Shown here: positions 24,830 through 33,124 of the stretch, piece after piece
Numbering within the stretch: position 1 is the stretch's first letter
How the letters are laid out: each line of letters begins with the position of its first letter
DNA from: Sphingobium nicotianae
GTDB lineage: Bacteria > Pseudomonadota > Alphaproteobacteria > Sphingomonadales > Sphingomonadaceae
Length of the DNA: 64,000 nt
Direction of reading: 5' to 3'
Assembly: GCF_018603885.1 (NCBI RefSeq)
Contig: NZ_JAHGAW010000004.1
Coordinates: forward strand, 124,001 to 188,000
Translations under genes and position numbers: made by a program
Notes under the pieces: generated by a model
What the model was told of the DNA's origin: nothing
Databases searched by the model: none
What the model saw: the letters and a program-made list of their open reading frames with translations, nothing else

Positions 24830-25390
24830 TCAGGGCATCAGCACCTTGTCGATGACGTGGATGACGCCGTTCGACTGGCTGACGTCGGCAATGGTGATCT
24901 TCGCCTTGCCGCCCTTTGCGTCGGCGATCCACCAGCCGCCCATGCTGTCCCTGGTGAGCGTGACCGGCTCGCCCTCGACGGTCGTGAACATGGCCTTGCC
25001 GCCATGCTTCTTCGCCATCGCGGCGATCTCCATCGCGCCGTGCTTGCCGGGCACGACATGATAGGTCAGCACCTTGGTCAGCATCGCCTTGTTCTCTGGC
25101 TTCAGCAGCGTGTCGACCGTGCCGGCCGGGAGCATGCCGAACGCCTCGTTGGTCGGCGCGAACACCGTGAACGGGCCCTTGCCCGAGAGCGTGTCGACGA
25201 GGCCGGCCGCCTTCACGGCGGCGACGAGGGTCGTGTGGTCCTTCGAGTTGACGGCATTCTCGACGATGTTCCTGGTCGGGTACATGGCCGCGCCGCCGAC
25301 CATCGGGTTGGCGCGCGCAATGGCGATGCCGCCTGCCGATGCGAGGGTGATGGCGGCAACGATCTGAATGGCTTTGCTGGAAATATGCAT
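24830..25390 (-). CDS. Secreted fasciclin (FAS1) domain protein
   Basis: A 186-residue protein. The signal peptide ([21 protein letters not shown]) is followed by a single FAS1 domain: [20 protein letters not shown], the H1 motif [13 protein letters not shown], the central [14 protein letters not shown], and the H2 motif [15 protein letters not shown]1 proteins mediate adhesion or bind hydrophobic ligands. It is 80 bp downstream of the RskA-like anti-sigma gene and is the likely output of that sigma factor, as MPT70/MPT83 are for mycobacterial SigK. Confidence 0.9.
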   Translation of the reverse strand: MHISSKAIQIVAAITLASAGGIAIARANPMVGGAAMYPTRNIVENAVNSKDHTTLVAAVKAAGLVDTLSGKGPFTVFAPTNEAFGMLPAGTVDTLLKPENKAMLTKVLTYHVVPGKHGAMEIAAMAKKHGGKAMFTTVEGEPVTLTRDSMGGWWIADAKGGKAKITIADVSQSNGVIHVIDKVLMP

Positions 25391-25470
25391 GATGACTTCC
25401 TCTCTGATCCGTGATCCCGTGTGGGATGCAGGAGCTACGAGAGGCACCGGCGCGCGGATGCAGCCTTTAC

Positions 25471-26202
25471 TCAGATTTTGTTGATCGGTCCCGTCGCGAT
25501 GGGCGTCGAGCTCGGCGCCCTGTGCGGCGCGCCGTCCGGCTGCTCCATGGTGACGGCGAGCATCGCGCCATCGGCCATCATGTGCCGCATTGCCGGGGAG
25601 ACGGTCATGCGCATCGATCCGGTCGCCGAGACCAGGCCGAGCGAGCGCGGCACATTGTCCGCCGGGATCACCCACAGCTCGGGCGCCAGCGCGCTCTGCT
25701 GCGGCATCTTCAGGGTGCGGACGCGCAACTCGCCATTCATCGCATCATAATTGACTGCGAACTGATGCGCCCCCCCGGCATCGCCCAGATGCGCGACCGC
25801 CGGCTGCGACGCCTGCGCGACCTGTGGGCCCGGCGCGGGGGGCGTGACCGGGCGGAACAGCAGCACCGCCGCCAGCCCGGCCGCCAGCGCGCCCGCCGCC
25901 AGCGCGCTACGCCGCCAGGCCTGGAGGCGACGCTCGATCGTGCCCACCCTGTCGCCCGCGGGCCCGCTCCCTTGCGGCAGGCGCTGCTCGATCGCGTGCC
26001 ACAGGTCGGGCGCCTCGGCGTCGGGATAGCCATGCAGCAGCGGCTCGAACCGCGCCTGCCAGGCGAGCACCGCCTCGCGAAACCCGGGATCGGAGACCTG
26101 CAGCCGCAGCGCCCGCGCGCGCGCGCGCCCTTCGAGCACGCCCAGCGCGAGCTCGGCGGCGAGCAGGTCGAACTCCTCGGGCGTGAGCGGCGCGTCAGCC
26201 AT
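25471..26202 (-). CDS. rskA: Anti-sigma factor, RskA (anti-sigma-K) family
   Basis: A 243-residue protein. The N-terminal cytoplasmic sigma-binding part ([19 protein letters not shown]) is followed by AFRxxxx-like helices, a single membrane span ([18 protein letters not shown], about 116-133), and a periplasmic RskA domain containing [20 protein letters not shown] and the glycine-poor end [26 protein letters not shown]. RskA family members hold a SigK-type sigma factor until they are cleaved. ATG 26202 overlaps the sigma gene by 8 bases, so the two are coupled. The fasciclin gene follows. Confidence 0.87.
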   Translation of the reverse strand: MADAPLTPEEFDLLAAELALGVLEGRARARALRLQVSDPGFREAVLAWQARFEPLLHGYPDAEAPDLWHAIEQRLPQGSGPAGDRVGTIERRLQAWRRSALAAGALAAGLAAVLLFRPVTPPAPGPQVAQASQPAVAHLGDAGGAHQFAVNYDAMNGELRVRTLKMPQQSALAPELWVIPADNVPRSLGLVSATGSMRMTVSPAMRHMMADGAMLAVTMEQPDGAPHRAPSSTPIATGPINKI

Positions 26203-26767
26203 CCCCGATGCAGTCCTTGAGCTGGGCAAGACCCCGGCGGACCCAGCTCTTCATCGTGCCGAGCGGCACCTTCATGCGCTCGGCAAGCTGCGCATAGGTA
26301 TAGCCGCCGAAGAAGGCGGCACGGATCGCCTCGGCCGGGCTGCCGCCCAGTTCATCAAGGCAATGCTGGATGCGCGCATCGCTCTGGCGCGTTTCGATCA
26401 TCTCCGGCGCGCTCGGGGTATCGTCGGCAATGTCGGCCGCTTCCTCGACCGGCGCGACGGCCACGCGATTGGCGCGGCACCAGTCGATCGCGCCGTTGCG
26501 CGCGATGGCGCACAGCCAGGTGATCGGGCTCGCCTTGGCCGGATCGAAACGGCCGGCCCGCTGCCAGACTTTGAGATAGCTTTCCTGCACGATGTCCGCC
26601 GCGATCTCCCGATCCTGGCAGATACGCAGGCAAACGCCGAATAGTTTCGCGCTGGTGAGGTCATGGACCAGCCGCAGCGCGGCGCGGTCACCGCGCGCGA
26701 CATCCGCCAGCGCGGCGGTCAGCCGGGCGCGGCCCGCATCGGCGGCCTGGATGGTCTGGCTGGACGT
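26195..26767 (-). CDS. ECF sigma factor (SigK-like) with apparent ACG start codon
   Basis: The frame encodes about 190 residues with a complete ECF layout. Region 2 runs from LVHDLTSAKLFGVCLRICQD through IVQESYLKVWQRAGRFDP and ITWLCAIARNGAIDWCR; region 4 includes AEAIRAAFFGGYTYAQLAER and MKSWVRRGLAQL. No ATG, GTG or TTG exists upstream of region 2. A GTG at 26590 would delete most of it. An ACG codon at 26767 lies 7 bases after GAGGAG, exactly where a start belongs, and gives a normal N-terminus (TSSQTIQAADAGRARL). Either ACG initiation, a start-codon mutation, or a sequence error. The anti-sigma gene overlaps its 3' end. Confidence 0.75.
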   Translation of the reverse strand, partial: TSSQTIQAADAGRARLTAALADVARGDRAALRLVHDLTSAKLFGVCLRICQDREIAADIVQESYLKVWQRAGRFDPAKASPITWLCAIARNGAIDWCRANRVAVAPVEEAADIADDTPSAPEMIETRQSDARIQHCLDELGGSPAEAIRAAFFGGYTYAQLAERMKVPLGTMKSWVRRGLAQLKDCIGDG

Positions 26768-26929
26768 CGCGTCTCTCCTCGCGGACGAGCATAATCGCCG
26801 GGCAGGCGCTGTATAGCCTCAATCGCGATCGGTTGATCGGCCCGCGCGTGGTGCTGGGTGTTGCGGTCGCGCGCCAGTTGCGGCAAGGCCGGAGACAATT
26901 CGGACCGAGTCAACGAAGGAGAGGGTTTC

Positions 26930-27802
26930 ATGGAGATTGCCGGCACAACCGCGTTCATCACCGGCGGCGCGAGCGGCATCGGCTTCGGCATCGCGCAGCG
27001 GCTGCTCGCCAATGGCGCCAAGCTGGTGCTCGCCGACATCCGCCAGGATCATCTCGACGAGGCGAAGCAGTTCTTCGAGGAGCGCCAGCAGGGCCGCATG
27101 GTCCACACCATCCGCCTCGACGTCTCCGATCGCGAGGCGATGGCGGAAGCCGCCAAGGAGTGCGAGGCGGTGATGGGCGGCCCCGAGATCCTCGTCAACA
27201 ATGCCGGGATCGATCCCTCCGGCCCGTTCGAGGAAGCGACCTATCAGGACTGGGACTATGGCCTGAACATCAACCTGATGGGGCCGATCAACGGCATCAT
27301 GGCCTTTTCGCCCGGCATGCGCCGGCGCGGCAAGGGCGGCCATATCGTCAACACTGCCTCGCTCGCCGGCGTCACGCCGATGATGAGCGCGATGGTCATC
27401 TATGCAGTCGCCAAGGCGGGCGTCATCACGCTCACCGAATCGATCCGCGACACGATGGAGAAGGACAATATCGGCGTCACGGTGCTGATGCCCGGCCCGA
27501 TCAAGAGCCGCATCCATGAGTCCGGCCAGAACCGCCCGGAGCGCTTCCGCACGGGCAGCGGCTTCAAGGAATATGAGGACCGGCTGGCGACGCGCGTCGT
27601 CTCGGACGACTGGATGGAGCCGACCGAGGTGGGCGACATGATCGTCGACGCGATCATCCACAACAAGCTCTATGTCTCGACCCACGGCAACTGGAAACAG
27701 CAGGTCGAGGACCGGTTCAAGGCGATCATCGCCTCGATGCCGGAGGCCAGGCCGCTCGACCTCAGCGCCTCGCTCAGCGTACCGCCCAAGAAGGCGGACT
27801 GA
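26930..27802 (+). CDS. Short-chain dehydrogenase/reductase (classical SDR)
   Basis: A 290-residue NAD(P)-dependent oxidoreductase. The Rossmann motif is TGGASGIGFG; the acidic LADIR at the end of beta-2 favours NAD. NNAG is present, catalytic Ser lies in NTASLAG, and YAVAK gives Tyr and Lys. A roughly 40-residue C-terminal extension (WKQQVEDRFKAIIASMPEAR) resembles SDRs acting on larger alcohols. ATG 26930 follows GAAGGAGAGGGTTTC. It is a single-gene unit divergent from the sigma factor operon. Substrate unknown. Confidence 0.92.
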   Translation: MEIAGTTAFITGGASGIGFGIAQRLLANGAKLVLADIRQDHLDEAKQFFEERQQGRMVHTIRLDVSDREAMAEAAKECEAVMGGPEILVNNAGIDPSGPFEEATYQDWDYGLNINLMGPINGIMAFSPGMRRRGKGGHIVNTASLAGVTPMMSAMVIYAVAKAGVITLTESIRDTMEKDNIGVTVLMPGPIKSRIHESGQNRPERFRTGSGFKEYEDRLATRVVSDDWMEPTEVGDMIVDAIIHNKLYVSTHGNWKQQVEDRFKAIIASMPEARPLDLSASLSVPPKKAD

Positions 27803-27855
27803 CGAGAAGCGCCCGCCGGTCCCAGGAGACGGATAGACATTCAGTGAATTCAGCT

Positions 27856-28007
27856 CCCCTCCCTGCTTGCAGGGAGGGGATTGGGGTGGGTGCGCGCGTC
27901 TGCGCACCTCAAGAGATGCCCGCTTTGCCCATGCAGAAGCGCCGAACGAGGCATCGAGCCCCGTTCGGCGCCGAACCCACCCCTTGCCCCTCCCTTCCAG
28001 GGAGGGG
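27856..28007. repeat. Palindromic G-rich repeat pair, 152 bp, no cargo gene
   Basis: The palindrome CCCCTCCCTGCTTGCAGGGA plus GGGG (27856-27879) has tail ATTGGGGTGGGT. The inverted partner has ACCCACCCCTTG and palindrome 27987-28007. The 95-bp interior (27892-27986) has no ORF of note. It fills most of the gap between the SDR and S41 peptidase genes. Confidence 0.8.
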
Positions 28008-28093
28008 GAAAGCAGAATGCCGATCAGCCCCAGCCCTTCCGAAGCGGATGATTTTACCTGACATGGGAGCGGGCCGGCTCTACCACTCGGGCC

Positions 28094-29557
28094 ATGAGAC
28101 GCTTCGGACGCACGGCCGCCCTTACCCTCCAGAGCCTTGCGCTGATGCTCTCCGGATGCGGGGATGGCGGCGGTTCGGGCGGTTCTTCGCCGACACCCAC
28201 GCCGACGTCGACGCCCACGCCCACGCCCTCCGCCAATGCCAGCTGCACCCTGCGTGCGCGGCAGGACTGGGCGCTGGCGCAGATGCAGGAATGGTATCTC
28301 TTCCCCGAGACGCTGCCGGGCAATCTCAATCCCGCCGCCTATGCCTCGCTGGAGGATTATGTCGATGCGCTGACCGCCACGGCGCGCGCGCAGGGGCGGG
28401 ATCGCTACTTCACCTTCGTCACCTCGATCGCGGGCGAGACCAATTACTATAACAACGGCACGACCGCCGGTTTCGGCATCCGCGTCAAGACCGATGCCGG
28501 CGCGCGCCGCGCCTGGGTGTCCGAGGCGTTCGAGGGCGCGCCGGGTCTTGCCGCCGGGCTCGATCGCGGCGTCGAGATCCTCGCCATCGGCACCGGTGCG
28601 AACACTCTCCAGAGCGTCGCGACGCTCATGGCCAATTCCGGCGAGGCCGGTGTCATCAATGCGCTCGGACCGGACACCGCCGGCGTCACCCGGACCTTGC
28701 GCATTCGCGACACCGGCGGCGATCATGTCATCACCGTTTCCAAGGCCGATTACGATCTGACGCCCGTCTCCTCGCGTTACGGCGCCAGGGTGATCGACGA
28801 CAATGGCAACAAGGTCGGCTACATCAATCTGCGCACCTTCATCAGCTCGGCCGATCCGGCGCTGCGCGCCGCCTTCGCCAGTTTCAAGGCGCAAGGCATC
28901 GATCAGGTGATCATCGACCTGCGCTACAACGGCGGCGGCCTCCTCTCGATCGCGCAGACGCTCGGCAATCTGCTCGGCGGCAACCGACAGGCGTCGGACG
29001 TGTTCGCGCAGCTCACGCTCCGCCCGGAGAAATCCTCCGAGAACGAGACGCTCAATTTCGCGCCGCAGCCGGACTCGATCAGCCCGCGCAAGATCGCCTT
29101 CATCGGCTTCGAGGGCACGGCCTCGGCCAGCGAACTCGTGATCAACGCCATGGTGCCCTATCTGCACACCAATGTCGTGCTGGTCGGCGGCAATACCTAT
29201 GGCAAGCCGGTCGGCCAGATCGCGATCGACCGCAGCGCCTGCGACGACCGCTTCCGCATCATCGCCTTCGCGACCAAGAATGCGGCGGGTAACGGCAATT
29301 ACTTCAACGGCCTCGCGACGACGATGGAAGCGACCTGCCGGGCAAGCGACGACGTCACGCGCCAGTTCGGCGACGCGCAGGAGGGCTCGACCCGCGTCGC
29401 GCTCGACTATCTCGCCGGGCGCGGCTGCTCGCCGATCTCGGCGAGCGGGGTCGTCGCGCAATCGGTGACCACGAGCGCGGGCAGCACGAGCGGCGCCCGC
29501 CTGCTCGTCCCCGATCATCCGACCACGCCGCAGCGCGAAGTGCCCGGCATTTTCTAG
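28094..29557 (+). CDS. S41 family (C-terminal processing-like) peptidase, lipoprotein
   Basis: A 487-residue protein. The signal ends in a lipobox (LALMLSGCG), followed by a Ser/Thr/Pro linker with PTPTPTSTPTPTPS. The PDZ-like region (FGIRVKTDAGARRAWV onward) precedes the S41 protease domain with IDLRYNGGG, the serine block GFEGTASASELVIN and the Lys in NTYGKPVGQ. This is a Ser-Lys dyad tail-specific-protease relative anchored in the periplasm. ATG 28094 is 86 bp past the repeat element. It has a Cys-rich end (CDDRF, CRASDD, GCSPI). Confidence 0.88.
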   Translation: MRRFGRTAALTLQSLALMLSGCGDGGGSGGSSPTPTPTSTPTPTPSANASCTLRARQDWALAQMQEWYLFPETLPGNLNPAAYASLEDYVDALTATARAQGRDRYFTFVTSIAGETNYYNNGTTAGFGIRVKTDAGARRAWVSEAFEGAPGLAAGLDRGVEILAIGTGANTLQSVATLMANSGEAGVINALGPDTAGVTRTLRIRDTGGDHVITVSKADYDLTPVSSRYGARVIDDNGNKVGYINLRTFISSADPALRAAFASFKAQGIDQVIIDLRYNGGGLLSIAQTLGNLLGGNRQASDVFAQLTLRPEKSSENETLNFAPQPDSISPRKIAFIGFEGTASASELVINAMVPYLHTNVVLVGGNTYGKPVGQIAIDRSACDDRFRIIAFATKNAAGNGNYFNGLATTMEATCRASDDVTRQFGDAQEGSTRVALDYLAGRGCSPISASGVVAQSVTTSAGSTSGARLLVPDHPTTPQREVPGIF

Positions 29558-29891
29558 GCCGGGTGACGGGCATCGATGCAGCGCATGGACCCTCTCTCGC
29601 CTGCGGGAGAGGGAGGAGCCCGCCGCGAAGCGGTGGGAGGGTGAGGGTCTTCTGGACCTCGCCCCAGAGAAAGACCCTCATCCAACTGCGCCTAATTCGC
29701 TTCGCTCATAAGGCTGCGTATCCTTCTCCCGCTTGCGGGAGAAGGTTGGCGCGACCGCAACCAGTCGTCACCGCTACACCGCTCGTCGCAGGGCGGCGAA
29801 TTTGATTAACGCTCTTTGAACCCCCGGCGGCGGCCTCGCCACTAACCCCGTGACGTCATCGTGGGATCGACGTTTCATGGGAGAGCTACAC
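29558..29891. other. Intergenic region with repeat and PEPxxWA promoter
   Basis: 334 bp. The first half is a palindromic repeat (29589-29752). The second half leads to the PEPxxWA gene and contains the 8-bp palindrome TGACGTCA (about 29850) 40 bases before the ATG, a possible operator. No gene seen. Confidence 0.5.
29589..29752. repeat. CCCTCTCCCGC-type repeat pair
   Basis: CCCTCTCTCGCCTGCGGGAG plus AGGG is followed, after a second small stem, by GTGAGGGTCTTCT. An inverted partner begins GAAAGACCCTCATCC and ends with CCTTCTCCCGCTTGCGGGAG plus AAGG. It uses the same GAGGGTCTTTC tail as the 47-bp arms of the 14146 element, so it is a cargo-less relative. Confidence 0.7.
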
Positions 29892-30521
29892 ATGCACAAA
29901 CTGCTATCGGCCGCGGCGCTCGCCGGCCTCATGCTTGCCGCGAGTCCGGCCCTTGCCGGGATCGTCACCGACGAGACCGGCTTCCTGCCCACTTACACCG
30001 GCCCGCAGCAGGCCGATCTCGACGTCACCAGGTTCAGCGTCGCGTGGGACAGCGTCAGCCAGATGTTCCAGCTCTCCTCGACGATGGCCGGCACGATCGA
30101 TCTGGGCGCGCCGGGCTTCTACATCATCGGCGTCAACACCGGCTCGGCGGGGCCGAGCCCGTTCGCGGGCATCGGCCAGCCCAACGTGATCTTCAACACG
30201 GTGATCCGGATCAACAAGGTCGGCGCGAGCACAGTCAACGGCCATAACCTGACGCCGAGCTTCGCGGGCGATACGTTCGACGTGTGGGTGCCGCTGAGCT
30301 TCCTGCCCGCCGCGGCCAACGGCTTCACGCCGATTGACTATGGCTTCAACATCTGGCCGCGCAGCGGCGCGGGCGGCACCGAAGTGATCAGCGACTTCGC
30401 GCCGAACAATGCCAATCTGACCGCCGTGCCCGAGCCGGCGAGCTGGGCGCTGATGATCGGCGGCCTGGCGCTGGCCGGCGGCATGATGCGCCGTCGCGTG
30501 GCGCGCGTCGCCTTCGCCTGA
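29892..30521 (+). CDS. PEPxxWA-CTERM sorted exported protein
   Basis: A 209-residue protein. The signal peptide LLSAAALAGLMLAASPALA is followed by a secreted beta-sandwich-like domain (YTGPQQADLDVTRFSVAWD; NTVIRINKVGASTVNGHNL). The C-terminal sorting tail is VPEPASWALMIGGLALAGGM with MRRRVAR. SD GGGAGAGCTACAC precedes ATG 29892. It lies directly upstream of the sigma / anti-sigma / subtilase operon, separated by a strong hairpin, but any functional tie is unproven. Function unknown. Confidence 0.85.
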   Translation: MHKLLSAAALAGLMLAASPALAGIVTDETGFLPTYTGPQQADLDVTRFSVAWDSVSQMFQLSSTMAGTIDLGAPGFYIIGVNTGSAGPSPFAGIGQPNVIFNTVIRINKVGASTVNGHNLTPSFAGDTFDVWVPLSFLPAAANGFTPIDYGFNIWPRSGAGGTEVISDFAPNNANLTAVPEPASWALMIGGLALAGGMMRRRVARVAFA

Positions 30522-30562
30522 CCCCCACGGGGCCAGCCAGACCTCCAAGAAGGTGGCCCCGC

Positions 30563-30598
30563 CTGTCCGGCTCCCGCGCATCGACGGGAGCCGGACAG
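30563..30598. terminator. Perfect 14-bp stem-loop between PEPxxWA gene and sigma operon
   Basis: CTGTCCGGCTCCCG (30563-30576) and CGGGAGCCGGACAG (30585-30598) pair perfectly around CGCATCGA. No U-tract follows, so it may terminate inefficiently or act as a boundary or attenuator before the sigma gene. Confidence 0.5.
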
Positions 30599-30701
30599 CG
30601 CATCCCGCTCCGCCGCATTTTCTGCACCGCGCTTGAACCAGGCGTCGGCAAGGGCGCACTAATGCGCGCAGGCGGACTCACGGGGAGGCGGAACGGACAG
30701 C

Positions 30702-31286
30702 GTGTCGGGCGATCGGCGTCGACAGATCGAAGCGGAGCGGCGGAGCGGCGAGGCGGACCTGCTCGCGCGCGTGCGGCTGCGCGATCTCGCCGCGTTCGAG
30801 GGGCTGTACCGGCTCTATCATCCGCGCCTCAGCCGCTTCGTGACCAGCCTCGTGCGCCGTCATCCGCTGGTCGAGGAAGTCGTCAACGACACGATGATGG
30901 TGCTGTGGGACAAGCCGGAGAGCTATGGCGGCCAAGCCAAGCTCTCGACCTGGCTCTATGCCATCGCCTATCGCAAGGCGATCCGCGCGCGGCTGCGCCA
31001 GGACGAGCCGGTCGAGGACGGGCACCGGCCCGAGCTGGGCGACGATGATGCACCGCCCGATCGCGACTTCGGCCGCAGGCGCGCCGCCGCGATCCTGCAA
31101 AGCGCGATCGAGGAACTTTCGCCCGATCACCGCGCCGTCGTCCATCTCACCTATTTTCAGGAGATCGGGTATCGGGAGATCGCCGATATTTTGGGCTGCC
31201 CGGTCGACACGGTGAAGACACGCATGTTTCATGCCCGCCGCCATCTGAAGCGCAAGCTCAGCGGCGAGCTGGCCGACTGGATCTAG
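30702..31286 (+). CDS. ECF-type RNA polymerase sigma factor
   Basis: A 194-residue protein. Region 2 comprises FEGLYRLYHPRLSRFVTSLV, VEEVVNDTMMVLWDKPESY and LSTWLYAIAYRKAI; region 4 comprises ELSPDHRAVVHLTYFQEIGY, REIADILGCPVDTVKTRMFH and ARRHLKRKL. The start is GTG 30702; the nearest GGAGG is 13 bases away, so translation may be weak. The anti-sigma gene starts 10 bases after its stop. It is first gene of a four-gene operon with an anti-sigma factor, a subtilase and a porin, so it probably controls an envelope response. Confidence 0.9.
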   Translation: MSGDRRRQIEAERRSGEADLLARVRLRDLAAFEGLYRLYHPRLSRFVTSLVRRHPLVEEVVNDTMMVLWDKPESYGGQAKLSTWLYAIAYRKAIRARLRQDEPVEDGHRPELGDDDAPPDRDFGRRRAAAILQSAIEELSPDHRAVVHLTYFQEIGYREIADILGCPVDTVKTRMFHARRHLKRKLSGELADWI

Positions 31287-31295
31287 GAAGCAACG

Positions 31296-31916
31296 ATGGG
31301 CAATGTCATTCCACTCCACGGCGACCCGCACGAGACCACGCAGCGGCTGATGCCCTGGTTCCTCACCGACATGCTCGATCCGGCCGAGCATGCGCTGGTC
31401 GAGGGCCATCTCGCGAGCTGCGCCGAGTGCGCGGCCGAGCTGATAAGCGAGGAGCGGCTGCGCATCGACCTGCTGGCACTGCCGGGCGCGCCGGCGGGCG
31501 ACTGGGCGGCGCTGCGCGACCGCGCTCTGGCGAGCCAGCCCCGGCCGGGCTGGTGGGCCTCGCGCGGCCTTGCCTCGCGCGTCGGCCTGATCGCGGCGGG
31601 GCAGGCGGCGATCCTGCTGCTCGGCATCGGTGTCTATGACCGGCTGCGCCCGGCGCCGCAGGCGGAGTATCATGCGCTGAGCGCGCCGCAGCCGGCGGCG
31701 CACACCGGCAACATCATCCTGATCTTCCGCCCCGACAGTCGCGAGCGGGCGATGCGCGCCGCGCTCGATGCGGTCGGCGCGCGGCTGGTCGACGGGCCGA
31801 CCGCGGCCGGCGCCTATGTGCTGGCTGTGCCGCAGGCGCGGCGCGATGCGGCGCTCGACCTGCTGCGCAAGCGGCCCGACATCGTGCTGGCCCAGCCGAT
31901 CGACGCCGCGCCGTGA
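31296..31916 (+). CDS. Zinc-finger anti-sigma factor with subtilase-prodomain-like periplasmic domain
   Basis: A 206-residue protein. The N-terminal zf-HC2 domain has H38, C42 and C45 in EGHLASCAECAAEL. A single membrane span lies at about 96-114. The periplasmic part (115-206) contains a unit from NIILIFRPDSRERAM to DIVLAQPI (about 138-202). Its strand-helix-strand-strand-helix-strand pattern, with a YVLAVP strand and final AQPI, resembles the I9/propeptide domain of subtilases. The same pattern appears in the prodomain of the S8 protease encoded next (FIMTVP and SWSEPV). SD GGAAGCAACG precedes ATG 31296. The prodomain resemblance is my inference from reading, not a search. Confidence 0.8.
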   Translation: MGNVIPLHGDPHETTQRLMPWFLTDMLDPAEHALVEGHLASCAECAAELISEERLRIDLLALPGAPAGDWAALRDRALASQPRPGWWASRGLASRVGLIAAGQAAILLLGIGVYDRLRPAPQAEYHALSAPQPAAHTGNIILIFRPDSRERAMRAALDAVGARLVDGPTAAGAYVLAVPQARRDAALDLLRKRPDIVLAQPIDAAP

Positions 31917-33124
31917 CGATCCGGGCGCTCCTTGCCGCGCTCTGCCTGCTGCTCGCGCCTTTGGCGGCGGCGCGCGCGCAGGCGCCGGCGGCGGTGGAGC
32001 GGCAGATCATGGTCATGCTGCGCCTCGCACCGCCGCATCTGCGCGCCGGGGCCGATTATGGCGGCGGCTATGGCGACGATGCCGCGCGGGGCGCGCGCGC
32101 CCGCATCGCCGCCCGTCTGGCGCGCGCCCACGGGCTGGCGCTCGTCACCAACTGGGCGATGCCGATCCTCGGCGTCGATTGCTTCATCATGACCGTGCCC
32201 GGCGGTCGCTCGGTGGATGCCGCCGCCGCCGAGATCGCGCGCGATCCACAGGTGAGCTGGTCCGAGCCGGTCGGCCTTTATTCCGCGCAGGCCCAGGCCG
32301 GCAAAGCGGGGGCGGGCCATGACGACGCCCTGTTCGCGGCCCAGCCGGCCGCCGCGATATGGCATCTGGCGGCGCTCCACGCCTGGCGCACCGGCAAGGG
32401 CGTGTCGGTCGCGGTGATCGACAGCGGCGTGGATGCGCGCCATCCCGATCTTGCCGGCCAGATCGCCTTGTCGCGCAATTTCGTGGACGGCGCCGCTGTG
32501 CCGGAAAATCACGGCACGGCGATCGCCGGCATCATCGCGGCGCGCGCCGACAACAAGGTCGGCATCGCCGGCATCGCGCCGGGCGCGCGCATCCTGGCGC
32601 TGCGGGCCTGCTGGCAGCGCGCGGCGCAGACGCTGTGCGACAGCCTCAGCCTCGCCAAGGCGATCCAGTTCGCGATCGAGCAGCGCGTGCCGATCCTCAA
32701 TCTCAGCCTGGCCGGGCCGCCGGGCCGCCTGCTCACCAGCCTGCTGCGCATCGGCCTCGATCGCGGGCTGACCGTCGTGGCCGCCTATGATCCGGCGCTG
32801 GCCGATGGCGGCTTCCCGGCCTCGATGCCCGGCGTGGTCGCGGTCAGCGATAATGCTGACAGGCTCGCCAATCGCTCTGTATACAGCGCGCCGGGGCGCG
32901 ATGTCCCGGCACCGGCTCCGGGGGGGCGATGGTCACTGGTCGATGGCAGCTCCTTCTCGGCGGCGCATGTGAGCGGCCTGTTCGCGCTGCTGCGCGAGAA
33001 GCCGGGGATGCCGCTCAGGCTGGCCGCGAGCCGCAGCGCGGGCGGCGACATCGATATCTGCGCGACATTCGCGCCGTCCGGCGCGCCTGCCGGCTGTGGT
33101 GGTCTGGCCGGGCCTGCCCGGTGA
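31913..33124 (+). CDS. Subtilisin-like serine protease (S8), exported
   Basis: A 403-residue protein. The signal peptide ends ARAQ (about 23), the I9-like prodomain spans about 28-120, and the catalytic domain follows from about 148. The triad is Asp170 in VAVIDSGVDARHPDL, His200 in ENHGTAIAGI and Ser347 in DGSSFSAAHVSG. Where most subtilases have the oxyanion Asn (AAGN), this one reads VVAAYDPALADGGFPAS, suggesting Asp instead. The C-terminus is Cys-containing (DICATF, AGCGG). GTG 31913 overlaps the anti-sigma stop as GTGA, and its own stop overlaps the next gene the same way. The likely target is the anti-sigma factor or the porin. Confidence 0.9.
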   Translation: MTIRALLAALCLLLAPLAAARAQAPAAVERQIMVMLRLAPPHLRAGADYGGGYGDDAARGARARIAARLARAHGLALVTNWAMPILGVDCFIMTVPGGRSVDAAAAEIARDPQVSWSEPVGLYSAQAQAGKAGAGHDDALFAAQPAAAIWHLAALHAWRTGKGVSVAVIDSGVDARHPDLAGQIALSRNFVDGAAVPENHGTAIAGIIAARADNKVGIAGIAPGARILALRACWQRAAQTLCDSLSLAKAIQFAIEQRVPILNLSLAGPPGRLLTSLLRIGLDRGLTVVAAYDPALADGGFPASMPGVVAVSDNADRLANRSVYSAPGRDVPAPAPGGRWSLVDGSSFSAAHVSGLFALLREKPGMPLRLAASRSAGGDIDICATFAPSGAPAGCGGLAGPAR

